DNA of 64,000 nt from Pseudomonadota bacterium (GCA_016702545.1 JADJDT010000016.1:62001-126000), one strand, 5' to 3'. Shown: positions 37,021-45,458, counted from the stretch's first letter. The notes: a model not told the origin generated them from the letters alone. Made by a program: numbers and translations.

Positions 37021-37554
37021 ATGGGCCAGTGGGAGCAGCCAGAGTCGGGCGCTGGTGGGGGAAGCGCTGAGGAGGGTGGGCGACTGCGCGACGAGCCCCT
37101 GCGCCAGCGGCTCGAGGCGCTGGTGCCCGACGTGCTGCGGCGCACGCTCTACGCCGGGCTCGGTGCGATCTTCACCTCCGAGGACAGCATCCGGCGGCTG
37201 GCTCAGGACTTCTCGCTGCCGAAGGACGTGGCGGGCTACCTGGTGGGGCAGGCGCAGACGACGAAGAGCGAGCTGGTGCGCCTGGTCGCGGCCGAGGTCC
37301 GGCGCGTGCTCGAGGGGATGCGACTCAACGAGGAGCTGCAGCGCCTGTTGGCCAGCATGACGATTGAGCTGCGCACGGAGGTGCGCTTTGTGCCCAACGA
37401 AGAGCGCCTGGAGCCGCAAATCAAGCACAAGGTCAACGTCCGCGAGGGGCGGCGAGCGAAGCCGACCGAGGTCATCAGCCAATCGCCGTCGCCAGCGGAG
37501 GCGGTAGCTCCCGATCCGGCGGCTGCGCCGACGCCCGACGACGCGGTGCCCTAA
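37021..37554 (+). CDS. Conserved-looking 177-residue protein, unknown function
   Basis: GGAG lies ~9 nt before ATG 37021. After a Gly/Glu-rich leader come helices VPDVLRRTLYAGLGAIF, SEDSIRRLAQDFSLPKDVAG, YLVGQAQTTKSELVRLVAAEV and LNEELQRLLASMTIELRTEV, then FVPNEERLEPQIKHKVNV and a Pro/Ala tail. The helical pattern (GAIFTSEDSIRR ... LPKDVAGYLVGQ) recalls phasin-like or granule-associated proteins, but I cannot assign a family. Charged, soluble and probably cytoplasmic. Ends against the convergent DUF192 gene with a 4-bp overlap. Confidence 0.7.
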   Translation: MGQWEQPESGAGGGSAEEGGRLRDEPLRQRLEALVPDVLRRTLYAGLGAIFTSEDSIRRLAQDFSLPKDVAGYLVGQAQTTKSELVRLVAAEVRRVLEGMRLNEELQRLLASMTIELRTEVRFVPNEERLEPQIKHKVNVREGRRAKPTEVISQSPSPAEAVAPDPAAAPTPDDAVP

Positions 37555-38036
37555 GGACCCTCCAGCTGCAGCTCGAAGGCTGTGCCCTCCGTGATGCCGC
37601 GGGCGCTGGCGAAGCCGCCGGCGACCTCGACCACCGCCAGGGACGCGCGCCCGACGTCGCGCGGCGTCAGGGTCAGGGGCTCGGCGTTTCGCACCACGCC
37701 GACGACCCTGTCGCGGCCATCGATGAAGATCATGTCGAGCGGTAGCAGCGTATTCTTCATCCAGAACGGGTGCGGCTCTTCACGCTCGAAGAGAAAGATC
37801 ATCCCGGCGTCGGCGGCGAGCTGGCGGCGGAACATCAGCCCACGGGCCCGTGCGGCGGGGCTGCGGGCGACCTCCACCCGCACGCGCACGGTGCGCCCCG
37901 GTGGGTGGAAGATGGCCACGGCGAGCGGCAACGCCGCGTCCGGGCGGTGCTGGGGTGTCGGAGCGTGCGTCGAGCAGGCGCCGGTCGTCAGCGTCAGCGC
38001 GGCGGCCAGCGCGCCGTGGACCCATGCTATCTTCAC
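37551..38036 (-). CDS. DUF192 lipoprotein
   Basis: 161 residues. Signal peptide with lipobox LTTGAC (~residue 21), then the DUF192 domain: VEVARSPAARARGLMFRRQL, GMIFLFEREEPHPFWMKNTL, PLDMIFIDGRDRVVGVV. These motifs cover the conserved RGLM and FWMKNT core. Function of the family is not established. Exported variants like this are common in proteobacteria and Myxococcota. Divergent from the SUMT-HemD gene with a 31-bp gap. Confidence 0.88.
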   Translation of the reverse strand: MKIAWVHGALAAALTLTTGACSTHAPTPQHRPDAALPLAVAIFHPPGRTVRVRVEVARSPAARARGLMFRRQLAADAGMIFLFEREEPHPFWMKNTLLPLDMIFIDGRDRVVGVVRNAEPLTLTPRDVGRASLAVVEVAGGFASARGITEGTAFELQLEGP

Positions 38037-38067
38037 GGCGCCAAACTAGCACAGGCGCGGGCCTCGC

Positions 38068-39255
38068 GTGGACCAACTCGAAAGCCATAGCTCGCCGGTC
38101 GGGCACCTCGCCGTCGTTGGCGCAGGCCCGGGCGCCCATGACCTGATCACCGTTCGCGGCCGCCGCCTGCTGCGCGCGGCGCAGCTGCTGCTGCACCCAG
38201 TGGACTGTGGTGCGGCGCTGCTCGGTGAGGCGCCGGCGCTGACGGAGCGCTGGTGCGACGAGGGCCAGCCCGAGCTGCTGCAGCGGGCGCTGGCGGCGGC
38301 GCAGGGCGGTCGCCGCGTGGTTTGGCTGCTGGCGGGCGAGGCGATCGACGGGGGACGCCTGCCGGCGCTGCGTGCGGCCTGCGCGGCGACGTCGCTGCGA
38401 CTGACCGTGGTGCCGGGCGTCGGCGTCGCGGCGCTGGGCAGCGGAGGTCCACTCGAGGGGCGCCGCATCCTCGTCACGCGGGCGCGGCACCAGGCGGCGG
38501 AGACCTGCGCGCTGCTCGAGGACCGCGGTGCGCTGGCGCTGACGATGCCGACGCTGGCTGTCGTGCCGCCCCCGGACCCGGCGCCCTTGCTGTCCGCGGT
38601 GGGCGCGCTCGCCAGCTACCAGCGCCTGATCTTGACCAGCGCGAACGCGGTCACCGCGCTGGCGCAGACCCTGGAGCAACTGGGATTGGACGCTCGCGTG
38701 CTGGCCGGCGTCGACGTATGCGCCGTTGGACCGGCCACCGCCGCGCGCCTGCAACAGCTCGGCGTGCGGGCCGATCGGGTGGCGACAGACCACCGCGCCG
38801 AGGGCCTGCTGGCGCTGCTGCCGGCGACGCTCGTCAGGGGTGAGCGGGTGCTGCTGTTGCGCGCGGCCCGGGCGCGCGAGCTTCTGCCCGACACCCTGCG
38901 GCTGCGCGGCGCGCAGGTCGACGTCGTCACAGCCTACGTCACCACCCTCCCGCCGCCCGAGCAATGGCAGGCCGGTCTGGCCGCACTGCGCGCGCGCCAG
39001 GTCGATGCCGTGCTCTTCACCAGCGCCTCGACGGCCGAGCATTTCTCGCGCATCGTCGGCGCCGAGCTGTCGGCACTGCTCACCGGCTTGACGGTGGCGG
39101 CGATCGGGCCGATTACCGCGGCCGCGTGCCGGGCCTTGGGCCTTACAGTGGCGGTGAGCCCGCCGAGCTTCACGCTGCCGGCCCTGGTGGCGGCGCTGGA
39201 GCAGCACTTTTCCGCGTGCGAGCCGACGGTACCGTCGGTGGCTCGTGCGCACTAG
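38068..39255 (+). CDS. hemD: Fusion of a shortened SUMT-like methylase domain and uroporphyrinogen-III synthase (HemD)
   Basis: 395 residues. Residues ~11-130 start like a uroporphyrinogen-III methyltransferase (LAVVGAGPGAHDLITVRGRR; later VPGVGVAALGSGG), but span ~130 residues instead of ~250: the middle and the C-terminal lobe are missing. From ~135 a complete HemD fold follows (GRRILVTRARHQAAETCALL; LILTSANAVTALAQTL; VCAVGPATAARLQQLGV; VLLLRAARARELLPDTLRL; VLFTSASTAEHF; AAIGPITAAACRALGL). HemD closes hydroxymethylbilane to uroporphyrinogen III. The gene directly precedes the HemB homologue (11-bp gap), so this is a tetrapyrrole operon. Confidence 0.85.
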   Translation: MDQLESHSSPVGHLAVVGAGPGAHDLITVRGRRLLRAAQLLLHPVDCGAALLGEAPALTERWCDEGQPELLQRALAAAQGGRRVVWLLAGEAIDGGRLPALRAACAATSLRLTVVPGVGVAALGSGGPLEGRRILVTRARHQAAETCALLEDRGALALTMPTLAVVPPPDPAPLLSAVGALASYQRLILTSANAVTALAQTLEQLGLDARVLAGVDVCAVGPATAARLQQLGVRADRVATDHRAEGLLALLPATLVRGERVLLLRAARARELLPDTLRLRGAQVDVVTAYVTTLPPPEQWQAGLAALRARQVDAVLFTSASTAEHFSRIVGAELSALLTGLTVAAIGPITAAACRALGLTVAVSPPSFTLPALVAALEQHFSACEPTVPSVARAH

Positions 39256-39266
39256 ACGGAGTCGAA

Positions 39267-40244
39267 ATGCACTTCCCCGAGTATCGGGCGCGTCGCACGC
39301 GCCGCAAGCTGAACGCCCGGCGGCTGATGCGCGAGACGGCGATCGACGTCGGCCAGCTGATCGCCCCCTTGTTCGTCGTCGAGGGCCAGAACCGGGAGCA
39401 GCCGCTGGACGCGCTGCCGGGTGTGTCGGCCTACTCGGTCGATCGCCTGGTCGAGGTGGCCGCGGAGCTGCAGCGGCGGGGCGTGGGTACCGTTTGGCTC
39501 GCGGCGCAAGTGGGGCAGCGCGACGAGCTCGCCCGCGCCGCCGTCGACAAGCGCGGTCTCATCCCGGCGGCGCTGGCGCAGCTGCGCGCCACGGCGCCCG
39601 AGCTGGTCTTGTTCTCTGACCTCGACTTGACGCCCTTCACCACCCACGGGCATCCCGGCGTGCTGCGTAACCAGGAGCTGGACAACGACGCCACGCTCGA
39701 GCTGCTGACCGAGGCCGCCCTGCTGCACGGGCGGGCCGGGGCCGACTTCGTGGTCACCTCGGGCGCGGTCGACGGCGAGGTCGCGCTGGTGCGCGACGCG
39801 CTCGACGAGGAAGGCCTCGACGATGTCGGCATCATCGCGCGGGCGGTGACCTTCGCCTCGGCCTTTAGCGCCGGCGGGTGGCATCGGCTCGGCGAGAGCG
39901 CACCGGTCGACGTACGCGGCTATCGCCTCGATCCGGCGAACGCCCGCGAGGCGCTGCGCGAGGCCTCGCTCGATGCCGACGAGGGCGCCGACGCGCTGGT
40001 CGTCTGTCCGGCGCTGCCCAGTCTCGATGTGATCGCGATGCTGGTCGAAGAGCTCGATCTGCCGCTGCTCGCCGCCGAGGGCAGCGGCGAGCACCGCCTG
40101 CGCTGTGCCGCCAACGAGCGTGGCTGGCTCGACGGCGACCGGGCCCTGCTCGAGCAGCTCGTCTGCCTGAAGCGCGCTGGAGCCGCCGCGGTCGCCAGCT
40201 TCAGCGCGGGCGAGGCCGCGCGGTTGTTGACCCGGGCGCCCTGA
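39267..40244 (+). CDS. HemB (5-aminolevulinate dehydratase) homologue lacking catalytic lysines
   Basis: 325 residues, the usual HemB length, alignable end to end (LIAPLFVVEGQ; DLTPFTTHGHPGVL; LDNDATLELL; RLDPANAREALREASLD; EGSGEHRLRCA; VCLKRAGAAAVASF). Both Schiff-base lysines are changed. Where the family has a Y-x-x-K-(Y/F)-A-S strand this has ARAVTFAS (Thr195), and where it has MVKPALPYLD this has VVCPALPSLD (Cys247). The SDMMDGR loop is SGAVDGE, and the zinc cysteines are absent. It should not form porphobilinogen by the known mechanism. The reading frame is intact, so this is a conserved-fold pseudoenzyme or an enzyme with a new activity. Confidence 0.85.
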   Translation: MHFPEYRARRTRRKLNARRLMRETAIDVGQLIAPLFVVEGQNREQPLDALPGVSAYSVDRLVEVAAELQRRGVGTVWLAAQVGQRDELARAAVDKRGLIPAALAQLRATAPELVLFSDLDLTPFTTHGHPGVLRNQELDNDATLELLTEAALLHGRAGADFVVTSGAVDGEVALVRDALDEEGLDDVGIIARAVTFASAFSAGGWHRLGESAPVDVRGYRLDPANAREALREASLDADEGADALVVCPALPSLDVIAMLVEELDLPLLAAEGSGEHRLRCAANERGWLDGDRALLEQLVCLKRAGAAAVASFSAGEAARLLTRAP

Positions 40245-40254
40245 TCGCCGCCGC

Positions 40255-40519
40255 CTAGGAGCCTGTCGGGAAATTGCTGCGCCACCCGACCGCCGCGTTA
40301 CCGCGGCGCGCTCGCGCCCGTCGCTCGCCCTGCGGGCTCGTTCTTCGGCACCAGTGGGCCGAAGTGCGGCTGTGCTCCGGTGCTCACGTACCAGCCCGTA
40401 CGTTCCGCTCCGGTGAACCCCTCGCCTGCGGCTCGGCGGGCGGCGCCTGGCTGTCGCCAGGCTGGCAGCGCCGCGCCTTGCGCTCGGGCGGCTCGCGACA
40501 TTTCCCGACAGGCTCCTAG
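40255..40519. mobile_element. 265-bp CTAG-flanked inverted-repeat element (MITE-like), element I
   Basis: Perfect 20-bp inverted ends CTAGGAGCCTGTCGGGAAAT (40255-40274) and its complement (40500-40519). The interior has further hairpins (GTACCAGCCCGTAC; GCCTGGCTGTCGCCAGGC) and no protein-like ORF. The GAGCCTGT ends and the palindromic CTAG on both sides resemble IS5-group elements with a YTAR target duplication, so it may be a non-autonomous derivative. Inner core sequences are shared with 47336-47464. It fills the gap between hemB and the kinase gene. Confidence 0.75.
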
Positions 40520-40555
40520 TGCTGCAGCGCCAGCAGCGCGCGTCAGTGGCGCGCG

Positions 40556-42514
40556 TCAGGAGCGCGTGTCGGGACGCGCGCGGGTCGGCGCGGCAGTGCC
40601 CTTGGGCCAGACGCGCAGGCGGTAGGGCGCATCGAGGCTGGCGGGGGCCTGCTCGAGGCTCTTGCGCTGGTCCTTGCGCCGCACGCGGATGAAGATCGGT
40701 CGCGCCAAATGGGCGCGGATGCCGCTGATCGCCTCGCTGGCCCCACTGCCATGGGCGTCGATCAACTTGCGCTTGGTGCTGCCCTGACGCCAGATCTCCA
40801 CCACGAGGTCAACGCCGGCGACCGCGCTGACCTCCCCGACCAGCCGCGGATGGGGCACATCGACGCGGTAGGTGTCCTCATCGGCCGCGCTGCCCAGCAG
40901 GCCGTCGACCGTCGCGCCGATCGCCAAGGGATTGGCGTTGCCTTCGGCGTCGTTCGGCTCCAGCTCCCAGTTGGCGGGTTGCATCGCCAGCGCGACCTCG
41001 AGGCGGTATTGATCGGTGACATTCTCCGTCGGGCTGCGGCCGACGCGCCAGACCTCGCGCACCAGCAGGTAGTAGCTGCCGGTCGTGACGGGCCAGGCCG
41101 GAATCATCTCGCCGAGGCCGGCGCCGGCCGCATCCGCGGCGGCCTGCCGTTGGCCGCGGCCGTCATAAAGCTCCAGCGCCAGGTCCATGTTCGGCAGCGC
41201 GCTGACCTGAGCCGTGAGCTGCTGCGCCGCCGCTCCAGCGACCACCAGTCGATACCAGTCCCGGTCGGACTCGGCGTCGCTCAGGCGCTTGCCCAGCAAG
41301 CCGGATACGGGCTGGCCGGGCCGCAGCAGCGTGGCCTCCGCCGGCATGTCGTTGGGCTCGCGCTCGCGCGTCGGGGCGAGCGTGTTGGGGCGCCGGATCG
41401 CGTACCAGTAGAAGGCGCCGCCCAGCGCCCCGAGCGCGGCGAGGAGCAGGCCCCCGCGCAGCACGCGACCGCGGCGCAACCCGCGGGTGAAGCGGGCAGC
41501 CTCAGGGTCGGTGCCGAGCGTGCGGCCCGGCAGCAGCGGGATGTCGTCGACCTGGTCGGCCCCGCGTCGCTCCGGCAGCGCAGGGCCCGTCGCGGCGGGG
41601 GTGGTGCCGCTCGGCGGCCGCAGGGTGGGGCTGGTTGCCACCGCCTCCGCCAGTGAGCGGTTGGCCGCGCCGAGCAGTGCCTCCTTGAAGAGCTGGGCGC
41701 TGGGGTAGCGCTCCTCACGCTCCTTCGCCAGGGCGCAGAGCACCACCGCGTCGACCGCTGCAGGCACGGCCCCTTCGGGCGCCACCCGGCTGGGCGGGAC
41801 GACGGGCTCGCTCATGTGTTTCGTCAGCACGGCGACAGGGGTCGGGGCCGAGAAGACGTGCTGGCCGGTCAGCATGCGGTAGGTGACGGCGCCGAGGCTG
41901 TAGATGTCGCAACGGACGTCGATGGGCAGGCCACGGATCTGCTCGGGCGACATGTAGTGGGGCGTGCCGACCAGCGTGCCACGCCGCGTCTCCATCGCCT
42001 CCGGCTGCTCGCGGTCGATCATCTTCGAGAGGCCGAAGTCGACGACCTTGACCAGGTCCTGGCCCGACTGCGTGCGTGCGACCTGGATGTTCTCCGGCTT
42101 GAGGTCGCGGTGGATGATGCCGGTCGCGTGCGCCTCGCTCAGCGCGTCGCAGACCTGGGCCAGCACCCGGACGCAGCGCGACATCGGCCACGCGCCCTGG
42201 CGCCGCAGCAGCACGCCGAGGTTCTCGCCGGCGAGGTACTCCATCACCAGATAGAGCGTGTCGCCGACCTGGCTGAAGTCGAAGACCTGGACGATGTTGG
42301 GATGGTTGAGGCGGCTGATCGCCTCGGCCTCCTGGCGGAAGCGAGCGGCCAGCGTGGGCTCCTGGCCGAGCTCGGGGTGCAGCAGCTTCAAGGCCGCGAT
42401 CTTCCCCATCCGCACGTGCTCGACCTTGTAGACGCTCCCCATCCCGCCGCGACCGATGCGCTCGATCACGCGATAGCGGCTGTCGATGACTCGACCGATC
42501 CACGGGTCGGCCAT
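40556..42514 (-). CDS. Membrane Ser/Thr protein kinase with PPC-type tail
   Basis: About 652 residues. Kinase domain first: IGRGGMGSVYKVEH, IAALKLLHPE, HRDLKPENIQV, DFGLSKM, YMSPEQIRGLPID (~residues 15-280). A linker and membrane helix follow (LRGGLLLAALGALGGAFYWY), then two similar ~130-residue periplasmic repeats that each begin with an EPND motif (REREPNDMPAEATLL; WELEPNDAEGNANPL) and contain D-x-D-x-Y/W-Y-R-(L/V)-x-V. These resemble bacterial pre-peptidase C-terminal domains. ATG 42514 (MADPWIGRVIDSRY) chosen; GTG 42538 is possible. PPC tails on kinases suggest envelope sensing. Confidence 0.85.
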   Translation of the reverse strand: MADPWIGRVIDSRYRVIERIGRGGMGSVYKVEHVRMGKIAALKLLHPELGQEPTLAARFRQEAEAISRLNHPNIVQVFDFSQVGDTLYLVMEYLAGENLGVLLRRQGAWPMSRCVRVLAQVCDALSEAHATGIIHRDLKPENIQVARTQSGQDLVKVVDFGLSKMIDREQPEAMETRRGTLVGTPHYMSPEQIRGLPIDVRCDIYSLGAVTYRMLTGQHVFSAPTPVAVLTKHMSEPVVPPSRVAPEGAVPAAVDAVVLCALAKEREERYPSAQLFKEALLGAANRSLAEAVATSPTLRPPSGTTPAATGPALPERRGADQVDDIPLLPGRTLGTDPEAARFTRGLRRGRVLRGGLLLAALGALGGAFYWYAIRRPNTLAPTREREPNDMPAEATLLRPGQPVSGLLGKRLSDAESDRDWYRLVVAGAAAQQLTAQVSALPNMDLALELYDGRGQRQAAADAAGAGLGEMIPAWPVTTGSYYLLVREVWRVGRSPTENVTDQYRLEVALAMQPANWELEPNDAEGNANPLAIGATVDGLLGSAADEDTYRVDVPHPRLVGEVSAVAGVDLVVEIWRQGSTKRKLIDAHGSGASEAISGIRAHLARPIFIRVRRKDQRKSLEQAPASLDAPYRLRVWPKGTAAPTRARPDTRS

Positions 42515-42647
42515 TGGGGGTGCAGTGGGCTCGATCACGTCCGTCGATTCCGCGCTCGCGAGCCGCCTGCGAGAAGGGCGATCCAGGAGGGTGCAGCGCG
42601 GCGTTCCAGCGCCAGCGCCCGCAGCGTAGCGCAGCGCCTGGGGGGGG

Positions 42648-43775
42648 TCAAAAGCCGCCAAGACCGTGGGAGGAGGCCGCGCTGGCGGCGCGCGCGACCG
42701 TCGCGTCGCTGCCGAGCGTGATCATCGTGTAGCGCGCCCGCGATCCGTCGAGCTCGAGCACGGCCGCGGTGCCCGTCGACCAGTCTCCGGTGCGCTGCTG
42801 ATGGGGCACGGCCTCGCTGCTGCCGACCTGCAGCAGCAGCGAGTCGCTCCAGAGGCCGGGCGCCACCGGGCTGCCGTCGAGGCGCGTCGCTTGCCCGGCC
42901 GCCTCGTGCACGTGACCGAAGACCCCGAAGCGCACCTGGGCCTCGTCGATCCAGCGCCGCAGCAGAGGGTCGCCGACGTTGACCTCACCGCTCGCGCGGT
43001 CGACGGCGTGCGGGCCCTGGCCGCGCGGCGGTCCGTGCGCGAGCAGGAGCCGGGGCAGGGCGGTGCCGCGTAGCCGGGCGGTCAGGAGCGTCAGATCGGC
43101 AGCGTCGTAGCCGCAGCCCTGCGGGCCGGCCAGGTTGTGGTGGGGTAGGTGGTAACCGGGAACGCCGACCAGCGTCAGGGTGGGCCAAGCGACGATCTGC
43201 GTGCGCGTCAGATCGATCGCCGCCGGATCGGCGTGGCGCAGCGCGGCCTGGAAGCCCTCCGCGGAGCTACGATCGCCCGCCAGTGCCAGCAGCGCCCAGG
43301 GACCACGCAGCGCGCGCAGCAGGCGTACGGCGCCGACGAAGCTGCTGTCGAGGCCGCCGAGCATGACGACGGCATCGACGCGCGCGGCGCGAAAGCGGGC
43401 GACCAAGCGGGCGACGTTGGTCAGCGTTTGCGGCAGCGCCTCTCGCGTGTCCGACAGCACGCCGAGCCGCAGCCGCGCGCCTCTTCCGCGGCCGTCGCCA
43501 GCCCCGCCTCGAAGCTCGCGCGCCTCGAGCCGCCCGGCGCTGCGGGTCACGAGCTCGACCCCGCCGAGCACCGTCGGTGGTGAGCCACCGTCGGCGGGCG
43601 GCGCGGCGCGCGTGCAATGGACGAAGCTCGGATCTGCGTCGGCGGCTGCTGGCCTTCCCTGTGGCCGCCCCGCGGTGTCGAGGCCGCGGCCGCCGCCAGC
43701 AGGCGCTCGATCGCAGGCCGCCAGCAGCGAGAGCAGCAGCCATCCCGTCGCCCGATGGCGCGTTCGAGCGCTCAC
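42648..43775 (-). CDS. Metallophosphoesterase-like lipoprotein, metal ligands partly altered
   Basis: About 375 residues from GTG 43775, chosen because it puts a signal peptide with lipobox LLLSLLAAC at residues 11-19. The body follows the calcineurin-like order: LGVLSDTRE, VMLGGLD, LALAGDRSS, VGVPGYHLPHH, LLLAHGPPRG, FGVFGHVHEA. Two motifs differ from consensus: D-x-H appears as SDTR, and GD-x-x-D as GGLD; the later AHG and GH-x-H are kept. Metal binding may be incomplete, so catalysis is uncertain. It stands next to the 183-bp repeat copy B. Confidence 0.7.
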   Translation of the reverse strand: MSARTRHRATGWLLLSLLAACDRAPAGGGRGLDTAGRPQGRPAAADADPSFVHCTRAAPPADGGSPPTVLGGVELVTRSAGRLEARELRGGAGDGRGRGARLRLGVLSDTREALPQTLTNVARLVARFRAARVDAVVMLGGLDSSFVGAVRLLRALRGPWALLALAGDRSSAEGFQAALRHADPAAIDLTRTQIVAWPTLTLVGVPGYHLPHHNLAGPQGCGYDAADLTLLTARLRGTALPRLLLAHGPPRGQGPHAVDRASGEVNVGDPLLRRWIDEAQVRFGVFGHVHEAAGQATRLDGSPVAPGLWSDSLLLQVGSSEAVPHQQRTGDWSTGTAAVLELDGSRARYTMITLGSDATVARAASAASSHGLGGF

Positions 43776-43916
43776 GTGGCCGCCCCGCCACGGCGCTCGT
43801 GGTCCGCTCCGAGATCGTGGTGATGCCTGCCGCCGGTCAAGCGCGCCCTCCTCGAGCTCGCGGGAGTCTATCGCTGATTCCAAGATCACCGCCCACGCGC
43901 CGCGAGCGGCCGCGAC

Positions 43917-44099
43917 CTAGCCCCAGAACCAGCGCGTCCCGCGCTCGTTTTGGGGCTAGATATCACTCAGGGGGCTTTCGCAAAGCCCCCTCGTCGCGGG
44001 GCGTGAATCCCCGCGACTTCACCCCAGAACGCTCGCCTGTCGGCTCGGCTAGCCCGAAAGCAAACGGCTTGCGCACAAACGCGCTTGCTATCGGCCTAG
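43917..44099. repeat. 183-bp CTAG-bounded, four-hairpin dispersed repeat, copy B
   Basis: 165/183 identical to 10077-10259, no gaps. In the first stem, G-C at the base in copy A is C-G here (ccccagaa...ttttgggg against gcccaaaa...ttttgggc), a compensatory change. The two middle hairpins are invariant except in the loop. The fourth stem is less perfect here. It sits in the 378-bp gap between two divergent genes, so it is not tied to one gene's 3' end; the rest of that gap shows no gene. Confidence 0.9.
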
Positions 44100-44153
44100 C
44101 TAGGGCGCCGTTACCTTTACAGCCCCGGAGCGGCGCGGTACAAGCCGCGAACG

Positions 44154-45359
44154 ATGGGCATCAGCGGTCGAGTTTGCTCTGCACGCGGTCGCGCCGCGGC
44201 CGCGCTGCTGCTGGCGGGTCTGGCGTGCAGTGACCCCGCCGCGCCGCGGCGTGATGCGGGTGCGCGGGATCGCGGTCCGGCTGCGCGTGACGGCGGGTCG
44301 GATGCCGCGCTGGCGGCCAACATCGGCACGATTTGCCGTGGCGTTGGCGATTGCTTGCCGGGCTCGCCGATCTGTCTGACCTTCGACGATGCGCGCGGGC
44401 TGGGCGTGTGCACGCGGCGCTGCACGGCTGATGATCCCGCTACGGTTGACCCGCTCAACGAGGATGATTGCCGTCCTGCGGCGGAGGTGGCGTGTGCCGC
44501 GCTGACCGCGGGCGACGCCTTCTGTCTGCGCAAGTGCACGCCGAGCCTGAAGCAGGAGGGCTGCCCGCCGGAGCAGGTTTGCCACCCCGCGACGGACATC
44601 TGGCTCTTGACCCGGCACCGCGCGCTTTGTTGGCGACCCCGCTGTCGCACCGACCGCGACTGTCCGGTGCGAACGCCGACGATCTGCGCGCGCGACGCGC
44701 AGTGTGCTGCGGTGGGGGCCGGAGCCTTCTGCGCGGCCGAGGGTCGCTGCGCCCTGCCGGGGCGCTGCGGCGCGACGGGGCTCTGCGCGCCGCACGCGCA
44801 CGGCCGCAGCACGGCCCAGGTGGGTGACCCTTGCACCAGCGATCTGGATTGCTCGGCCCAGGGCGAGTGTCTGTCCGACGGGCTCGAGGATGCGAGCTCG
44901 AGCGCCGCGAGCGGGGCCGACGGTGGGCGCTTTCCTCGCGGCTACTGCACGGTGCCCTTCTGCGCCTTCGCTGACACGCTGCCGGAGTACGACTGCCCGA
45001 GCGGCTCGACCTGTCACAATGGCTTCGCCGGTGGGCGCTGCCTCAAGCGCTGCGAGCTGGCCGATCCGGGCAGCTGTCGCGGTCAGCCGGCCGATCGCGG
45101 TGGCGACTACGAGTGCTACAGCTGGCAGAACTTCGCCACCGGCGATGGGCGTGACCTCGCCAGCGCCCCGGTTTGCGGGCCGGCGGCGTTGGTGGGCTGT
45201 GCCACGCTGCCGAACGCTGCTGGCTGTGATCAGCTGGCCGGCCCCGGCAACCCGACGCGGATGAGCTGCCGCGACAGCAGCAGCGGCGCGACGCTCACCG
45301 ACCCTCGCAGCGCGGCCGGCCGCTGCCTCGACGACACGGCCAGCGGGCCGTACCGATAA
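44154..45359 (+). CDS. Cys-rich lipoprotein, unknown function
   Basis: 401 residues. Signal peptide with lipobox LLLAGLAC (~residue 25), a disordered Arg/Asp/Gly-rich spacer, then ~34 Cys in short loops (for example GTICRGVGDCLPGSPICLT; CRTDRDCPVRTPTICARD; DPCTSDLDCSAQGECLSDG; CPSGSTCHNGFAGGRCLKRC). This 'C-x5-C-x6-C' style is common in myxobacterial surface lipoproteins and resembles Dickkopf/EGF-like disulfide knots. No catalytic motif. Starts 55 bp after repeat copy B. Confidence 0.8.
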   Translation: MGISGRVCSARGRAAAALLLAGLACSDPAAPRRDAGARDRGPAARDGGSDAALAANIGTICRGVGDCLPGSPICLTFDDARGLGVCTRRCTADDPATVDPLNEDDCRPAAEVACAALTAGDAFCLRKCTPSLKQEGCPPEQVCHPATDIWLLTRHRALCWRPRCRTDRDCPVRTPTICARDAQCAAVGAGAFCAAEGRCALPGRCGATGLCAPHAHGRSTAQVGDPCTSDLDCSAQGECLSDGLEDASSSAASGADGGRFPRGYCTVPFCAFADTLPEYDCPSGSTCHNGFAGGRCLKRCELADPGSCRGQPADRGGDYECYSWQNFATGDGRDLASAPVCGPAALVGCATLPNAAGCDQLAGPGNPTRMSCRDSSSGATLTDPRSAAGRCLDDTASGPYR

Positions 45360-45458
45360 GCTGCGCGGGCCGATCGTGGCTTGTTGCGCGACGGCAGCAA
45401 GCCGGTCGCGCGCGGGCGCCCAGCCCCGGCCGCGTGGCGTGCGACTCGAGGGCTACCG

